Positions 58,603 through 64,000 of a stretch of DNA of 64,000 bases are shown here, in pieces. The stretch covers positions 14,792,615 to 14,856,614 of the forward strand of contig OX345636.1 in NCBI GenBank assembly GCA_947044365.1, given 5' to 3'. The translations under genes were made by a program, and so were the position numbers. Positions within the stretch are counted from its first letter, which is position 1, and every line of letters begins with the position of its first letter. Origin of the DNA: Petrosia ficiformis. Taxonomy: Eukaryota; Porifera; Demospongiae; Haplosclerida; Petrosiidae. The notes beneath the pieces were generated by a model. That model was not told where the DNA came from and did not search any database. It saw nothing but the letters and a program-made list of their open reading frames with translations.

Positions 58603-60528
58603 TCATGGTAGTCCATTCTCCACATTCTTATTTATTTCATCCACTGAAAAATCAGACTGTTCTTTGCCAGTATTAGTAGAACCCTAATGAAAGGATGTGA
58701 TGTAACTATATATACATGCAACGTTAAATTTTGACACATAAAGTTTCTCAAATGATCCTTTATTTACAACAACACAAACACCACAAAGACTGGATGAAAA
58801 AAAATAAAGTTACTTACCGCAGAATATTTCTCTTCAAGTTGTGATTCTAATTCTTTAATCATTGCTTTTAGATCCTCAACATTATATGGAGTCTGATTAG
58901 CTATAAGATCTGCTTTACTTAGAATTTGAGAATTAGATTCTTTGCTTTTGGACACTCTAGGAGTTGAATGACTGAATAGTTTCTCTCCATTAGGATCATA
59001 GTAAAGACTCACCATCTGAAAAGAAGAAAGTTCCAATTATACTTGCTATGTTCAATCAGATTGCATTATAAGTTATTACATCAGTAATAATCACTACAGT
59101 GTATTACATAATAAGTAACCTCAACCTCAGTGTATATAATCTATATTTGCATGTTTGAGTCAGAAATTCACACAAAATTATAACAATATAATTATTATAC
59201 AATTTTTTATTGGCAGCATATAGCTCCCATTTTGATTATAACATAGGATTTCACTTAGTTGTGGTTCTGCAAAGTAATCCTCCTGCTCCCCACACCAACC
59301 ATCCTTTGTGGAAAGCTGCTTTATTTCCCAGCCCTTTTTAGTATCATTGTGGGTTCACTTTCTGAGGTTTTTAATGATACTTATGCTTTCATGTCCATTG
59401 CTGGGATTCTATAGCCACAGCATTATTATGTTTTACTGACGCACCCACACACCAAATCATTTTGTTCAGTACACTAACGTTAAGTTTCTTAACCATGTCA
59501 TAAAGTTATGGAGAACTTGTTTATCTTTCATTTAAAGAGTTCTAAGTGCAAAAAAGTATCTACAGCTTTGCAAAAGCTGTTCCAGCAGCTATGCCAGAAT
59601 CTCATTACCAAACTCAATGAATGGTGCCTGGACACCCTCTTGTAGCTAATCATGCTCCTAGATCCACCCCTCGTGGTATATATAGTTAGTTACCTATGAC
59701 ACTGGGTGCCTCAAACAATCTGTAATGCACTATTGCACTGGGTATGTGTTCTCTGAATATCTATTTATTATTATGAGATATTTCCAACTGTTCTTTTAGT
59801 TGAAAACTACAAAAATCATTTGTCTACTCTAAACCATTTGTGTACATCACATTAATATACTTCTATGCACATTAGAAACAACATATTTACTGATATCAGG
59901 TATGAGATACAAGTATATATGTATATATAATAATTATTAAAAGACATAGCTACTTCATTACAGAGAAAGAGGGGTTCATACCTTGGGTACAAATACTAGT
60001 CCCAGAAAAAGAGATGCCTCAATGAACAGAGCAAGACCAAATACAGCAGCATACACATCATGATATTCTTGTAGAGCAAACTTTGTCACTGCTAAAATGA
60101 CCAGAATAATACTGTTAATATATATGAGAGCAGCTATCTCTTTGGAGTCATTAAGAGCTTTAATTTTGACTCTACGAGTGTGAAAGGCCATGAATAAGGC
60201 AATCACTTGCAGAGATCCTTTGTAGACAAATGAAATTCCAAGCCATACCACTGAATACATGTTGCTACAAATATAAACATAATTTTCATGCCTGATCCCG
60301 TCACTCTGATAGGTGAAAGAGAAAATAATTATGACAATAATTGAAATTTAACATAGTATAATTATATAGGTCTTGTTAGGTAAATTTTAAATAACTGTTG
60401 TCCAAAGATTACATAACTCCAGAATGTTAGAGAATATATCTTTCAGATGTACATGACAAATAAAATTACTTGCTGCTTTACTTATTAATTATAATATTAT
60501 GGAATACAACATTGTGCATTTTGTGCTT

Positions 60529-60559
<31 letters not shown>

Positions 60560-63500
60560 CCATAGTTAACAAAAACATCAAAGGCCTGACAGGGAGTATA
60601 TATCTGATATACACTCGAAGAACGCACGTGAGCAACAATAACGTAAGGGGTGTGACAATTTAGTAAATGAAATTGCTATACCTTAGAACTACTCGTTTGA
60701 GTTAACGCAAGCTAAGTTACTTGAAACCCAATTGCAAGCAGTTCAAACAATTTAACACTCCGTCTAAATATGATCTGCAACTCTCCCATACTATACTACA
60801 ATGTGACTGTTGACTAAAAGGCTTAGTCGGTGACTTCTGGGCAATGAATGTTTTTGTTAACTTTAGCATATATTATATATACCATGGCTTCTTGGTGTAT
60901 ATCAACAATATACGACCAGAACTCCCTTGATATCAGCCCGAGGCGTAGCCGAGGGCTGATTTCTCGGGAGTTCTGGTCGTATATTGTTGATATACACCAA
61001 GAAGCCATGGTATATATACTACATATATAGTATGATGGTGACATCATCCCTTTGATGTGGTGATATTATATATAGACCTTCCATGTGCACATTATGCAGG
61101 AGATGTCACCATCATACAATATAGTATGCTAACAGGTCCTATATACAATATATCATATATAATATATAATATGACCCTTGTTTTGTGTCCTCGGATGTGA
61201 TATAGCCCTCGCAGGCTTGGGGTATACCACATCCTTGGACACAAAACTCAGGTTCTATATTTTGTATATAGGACCTGTTAGCATACTATATAATTATATT
61301 ACATATAATTTATATAATTATATATATATATATATATATATTATGCATATATAAATGTAGGTTAAAGTGGACATGTAGCAACCCTAATTCCTTTGTAACA
61401 AGTGATGGTACTTTTGCCCATAAAGAAGGAATGGCTTTCTTTGAAGCTCATTCTGTCTTTAACTCTTTATCTACATGTACATACTGTGATTTCGATCTCA
61501 TTTTGAGTATCAACAATATCAATAGCCTCCAATCTTGAATCTGGTATGGATGTCCCAATAAGTAGAATGAACAAGTCAATTGCTACAACAATTGCTACCA
61601 GAACAATGAGAATCCAATCTTTGATAGTCTATATTGGGGAAGAGTATCGCAAACAAAACAAATGGGTTTATATTACTTTGTACTGTAAGGGATGTGATTA
61701 TTCACTTTATCAACAAATTAGCACTATGTCATTTAAAAATAGAATTCTTAATCAAAAAACATTTTATATAAATAAAAACAAAACCGAAAAAGCACTGCAG
61801 GAACAAGATTGGGATGGCACCTTAGCAAAATTAACCACCACTTCCGCCATAACAAACTTACATAAGTATATATATGTAATTATATAAAAGCCAACACAAA
61901 GAAGCTATACTTATATGTCGCATTGTTATGTGGAAGTGGTGTATAATTTTGTTGCTAAGGTACTATTCCAAACTTGTTCCTATGCTTTTTCGGTTTTGAT
62001 ATCCCTACATACTTTTTCAAATTTTTTTATATATTATTCTTGTCTACACTGAAATAAAACCTTCAAAAGAAATGGAGTTTACTAGTTTAATTGATATTGA
62101 TTCACAGTAAATTAATAATAATTCAATATTACAAGTTACATTACGTCTGCTTTAAAACATGCATTTTCATTTATTTATTATGTATTCCTAATGCCAATTC
62201 CTCTTTTTTGGAAGTGGAATTATCACCAAACCACTAAATAAATACTATATATGATTTATGCAATGATTAATTACAATTAATTGATTCATCGATTTAATCA
62301 CAAGGTACCATGCATAGTTGAAGACAAATGCCAAAATTAAAAAGATGTTTATGATGGTGCTGAGGAGCATAAACACTTTTCATTTAATTCTCTAGTTACG
62401 TGCTACACACATGTATAGTATACCTTCTTTTTATCAGTGGGGTTAGTGAAGATGTAGTAAATTCTCCATGTTTTAGAGAGAATAACAGCAAAGCATAGTG
62501 TGTAACCAATAGAAAATAACCATACACGAAACTGTGAGATGAAATGAACATAGTTAATCATCCCTTTAATGCATATATTTATTAGATATAGCTATATAGA
62601 TTATGCCTATAAAAGGCTATAATGTATCTCCATGGTTACATTTTATGTTATAAGCTGATCCAAGTGCCATTAAACTTTAATGAGCCTCACTGACCACAAC
62701 TAAACTCTTATAACATCTTTGGGAAAAGTTGTCGCAGGCTTTACCCTTGACCACTTTTCTAACAGGTGTTATAAGCCCATACCACCAACTATAAAGGCAG
62801 CTTATACTAATATATATACATATAAACATAGGTGGAGGAACATTAAAACCAATTTGGGGCTGCACAGTACTTAGGAAGGAATTTCAAAGTTATAAAGATA
62901 TATGACACTTCAAATTAGCTAATATTAGAAAATGTATATTCCATAATGTAATATATTTGAATAGAGCATTATGTTATTATTATTGATTATATGTAATAGT
63001 TAGAGCCCTTGTGAGAGTGCTCTAACCAACAATATTGCATCCTATATATTTGCCCGAAAACATGAGAAAATACGAGGGTGTACCCTGAGTATTTTCGAGT
63101 GTTTCAAGGGCAGTTAGGGTGCAATTGTGTTGGTTAGAGTACTCTCACGAGGGTTCTAAGCTACTTAGATCTATTACAGAATGTCAATTATGACATGTAT
63201 AAAATTATAGTATTAATAATGAGCTGAATAATATGATTTACTAATGAAGTTCAATTGTTATAAAAGTTTATATTGATTATGGGTACTTTAATCTGACCAG
63301 ATGCAGTCGAAGTTGAAGGTACATTTTCTTTATTATTTTCTAAATACTTGGCCTGTGTTTTAGAAGGTGGAGGTCCTAGAACTGGGACTTGTTAATGCTT
63401 TCATTTTGGCATCAAGTGTTTTTCTTGTGATATGAAATGTCAGATTACTAGCATCTAATCATTATTGCATCAGGTTTACCATTTCTTTTAGATGGTGTTG

Positions 63501-64000
63501 CAAAAAGCAATTATTTGGAACAGTGTTTTTGGTGGATAAACTTCACTGTCCTGGCTTCCTGCTTCCATTATGAACTGTGCTAATAGCTCATCCATTCTGC
63601 TAGCTGTCATTTGTGTTAATTCATCTGAAATATTTCTTGTTTTGCACCATGAATTCCAAATACCATTTCCCCATTTTGTTCTCTACAAGGTTTGCATTAC
63701 ATCATCTTTTGTTACTGCAGTAGCAAATTTGCCCATACTAATTAGCTCATTCAGCTGTGGTTGCTATTGCACATGTGGTTAGTATAATTCTAATAAGTTT
63801 TTGATTGGTGCATAGCTGTAAAACATAATGCGTGTATAAAGCTGTGCTCTAATCAACACTATTAACCCATTTTGGGGCAATCTGATTGGTTGTTTTACTT
63901 CAGGTATTATTATAATTATTGGCATTGTATATAGCCATGCATAGTCCTGATCTTCTGTGTATATAATTATTGTGATGATCTTGTTTTCTTAAACAATGTT
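58603..64000 (-). CDS. GABA-B-type metabotropic receptor, paralogue C (3' part; 5' part off-window)
   Basis: Five 3' exons are visible: 62424-62531 (TM3), 61485-61628 (TM4), 59982-60305 (loop 2, TM5-TM7, ending LVFVPK), 58818-59015 (tail and coiled coil) and 58603-58683 (last 26 codons, stop TGA). Phases equal those of copies A and B. Exon 15 is longer (66 codons) with an insert containing HSTPRVSKSKES before the coiled coil, and has a strong gtaagt donor. The TM2 exon expected upstream is not found by 64000: the intron beyond 62531 has grown through insertions, including a foldback at 63001-63158 and a DUF3504 relic. C is the most diverged of the three. Confidence 0.88.
59220..59700. other. 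Unassigned insertion in receptor C intron 14
   Basis: Mixed-composition sequence without counterpart in copies A and B, richer in C than its surroundings (for example ctcctgctccccacaccaac). No open frame of note and no TIRs seen. Confidence 0.35.
60874..61018. mobile_element. Foldback with perfect 53-bp arms
   Basis: Arms 60874-60926 and 60966-61018 are exact complements (inner end agaactccc/gggagttct). The loop holds cccgaggcgtagccgagggc, itself palindromic. In the receptor C intron between TM4 and TM5 exons. Confidence 0.9.
61030..61117. mobile_element. Small TIR element GTATGATGGTGACATC
   Basis: 16-bp perfect terminal repeats at 61030-61045 and 61102-61117, 88 bp in all, packed between two other foldbacks. 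Confidence 0.8.
61120..61290. mobile_element. TIR element with perfect 29-bp ends
   Basis: tatagtatgctaacaggtcc continuing tatatacaa pairs exactly with 61262-61290. The interior has a second foldback (tgtgtcctcggatgtg... with ccacatccttggacac) around agccctcgcaggcttgggg. Confidence 0.88.
63001..63158. mobile_element. Foldback element, about 42-bp imperfect arms
   Basis: tagagcccttgtgagagtgc at the left faces gtactctcacgagggttcta at the right; an inner pair tgcccgaaaac / tgtttcaagggca continues the symmetry so that most of the element folds back. In the large intron of receptor C. Confidence 0.75.
63360..63736 (-). pseudogene. Crypton/QRICH1-like (DUF3504) relic
   Basis: Minus-strand reading from 63736: MGKFATAVTKDDVMQTL, an in-frame stop, then WGNGIWNSWCKTRN, SRMDELLAQFIMEAGSQ and VYPPKTLFQIIAFCN, ended by a stop at 63488-63490. 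After a frame change the reading goes on as LTFHITRKTLDAKMKALTS to 63360. The W...W pair, (D/E)LxxxLxxFxxE and YPPxTLxQ are the marks of the DUF3504 region found in QRICH1, ZMYM2-4 and Crypton-derived genes. Broken by a stop and at least one frameshift. Lies in the large TM2-TM3 intron of receptor C. Confidence 0.72.

Noticed and set aside
1..64000. A bacterial-style defence system or gene cluster
   Set aside because: All supported genes are intron-bearing animal genes or transposon relics; nothing suggests a prokaryotic operon.

Overview
This is a eukaryotic window. Every gene in it is split by GT-AG introns, and the rest is AT-rich and full of short mobile-element remnants and foldback repeats. 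The gene content points to an early-branching animal, most likely a demosponge: a KIF7/KIF27-type kinesin lies beside a tandem array of GABA-B-type (class C) receptors, with relics of a reverse-transcriptase family that I associate with sponge and cnidarian genomes. The sponge assignment is an inference.

Region 1 (1-24500, + strand) is one gene, a KIF7/KIF27-family kinesin missing its 5' end. Twenty-three exons join in a single frame to give about 1230 codons: the motor domain from the P-loop on, a long coiled-coil stalk, and a C-terminal exon ending at 24500. Its introns are saturated with the palindromic hexamer repeat ACATGT/GTACAT. They also carry a 92-bp minisatellite (about 15.5 copies), two tRNA-like sequences, several TIR elements, large palindromes and a degraded hAT-type zinc-finger coding fragment.

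Region 2 (24969-64000, - strand) is convergent with the kinesin. It holds three tandem paralogues of a GABA-B-type metabotropic receptor: signal peptide, Venus-flytrap ectodomain, seven TM segments and a C-terminal coiled coil. Copy A (24969-38445) and copy B (44146-55693) are complete 16-exon genes whose exons join in frame (832 and 824 aa). Copy C (58603 to beyond 64000) is cut by the window end; five 3' exons are visible. Exon boundaries and phases agree between copies. The A/B duplication also copied the last kinesin exon, leaving a frameshifted pseudo-exon at 43343-43654.

The intergenic stretches (38446-43342 and 55694-58602) hold TIR elements, a reverse-transcriptase relic embedded in MITE sequence, and a possible orphan coiled-coil exon. 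A Crypton/QRICH1-like (DUF3504) relic sits in the large intron of copy C. I see no bacterial-type operons, CRISPR arrays or rRNA genes. Exon coordinates were read by eye from splice consensus, frame continuity and paralogue comparison; family assignments rest on recognised motifs, not on database searches.
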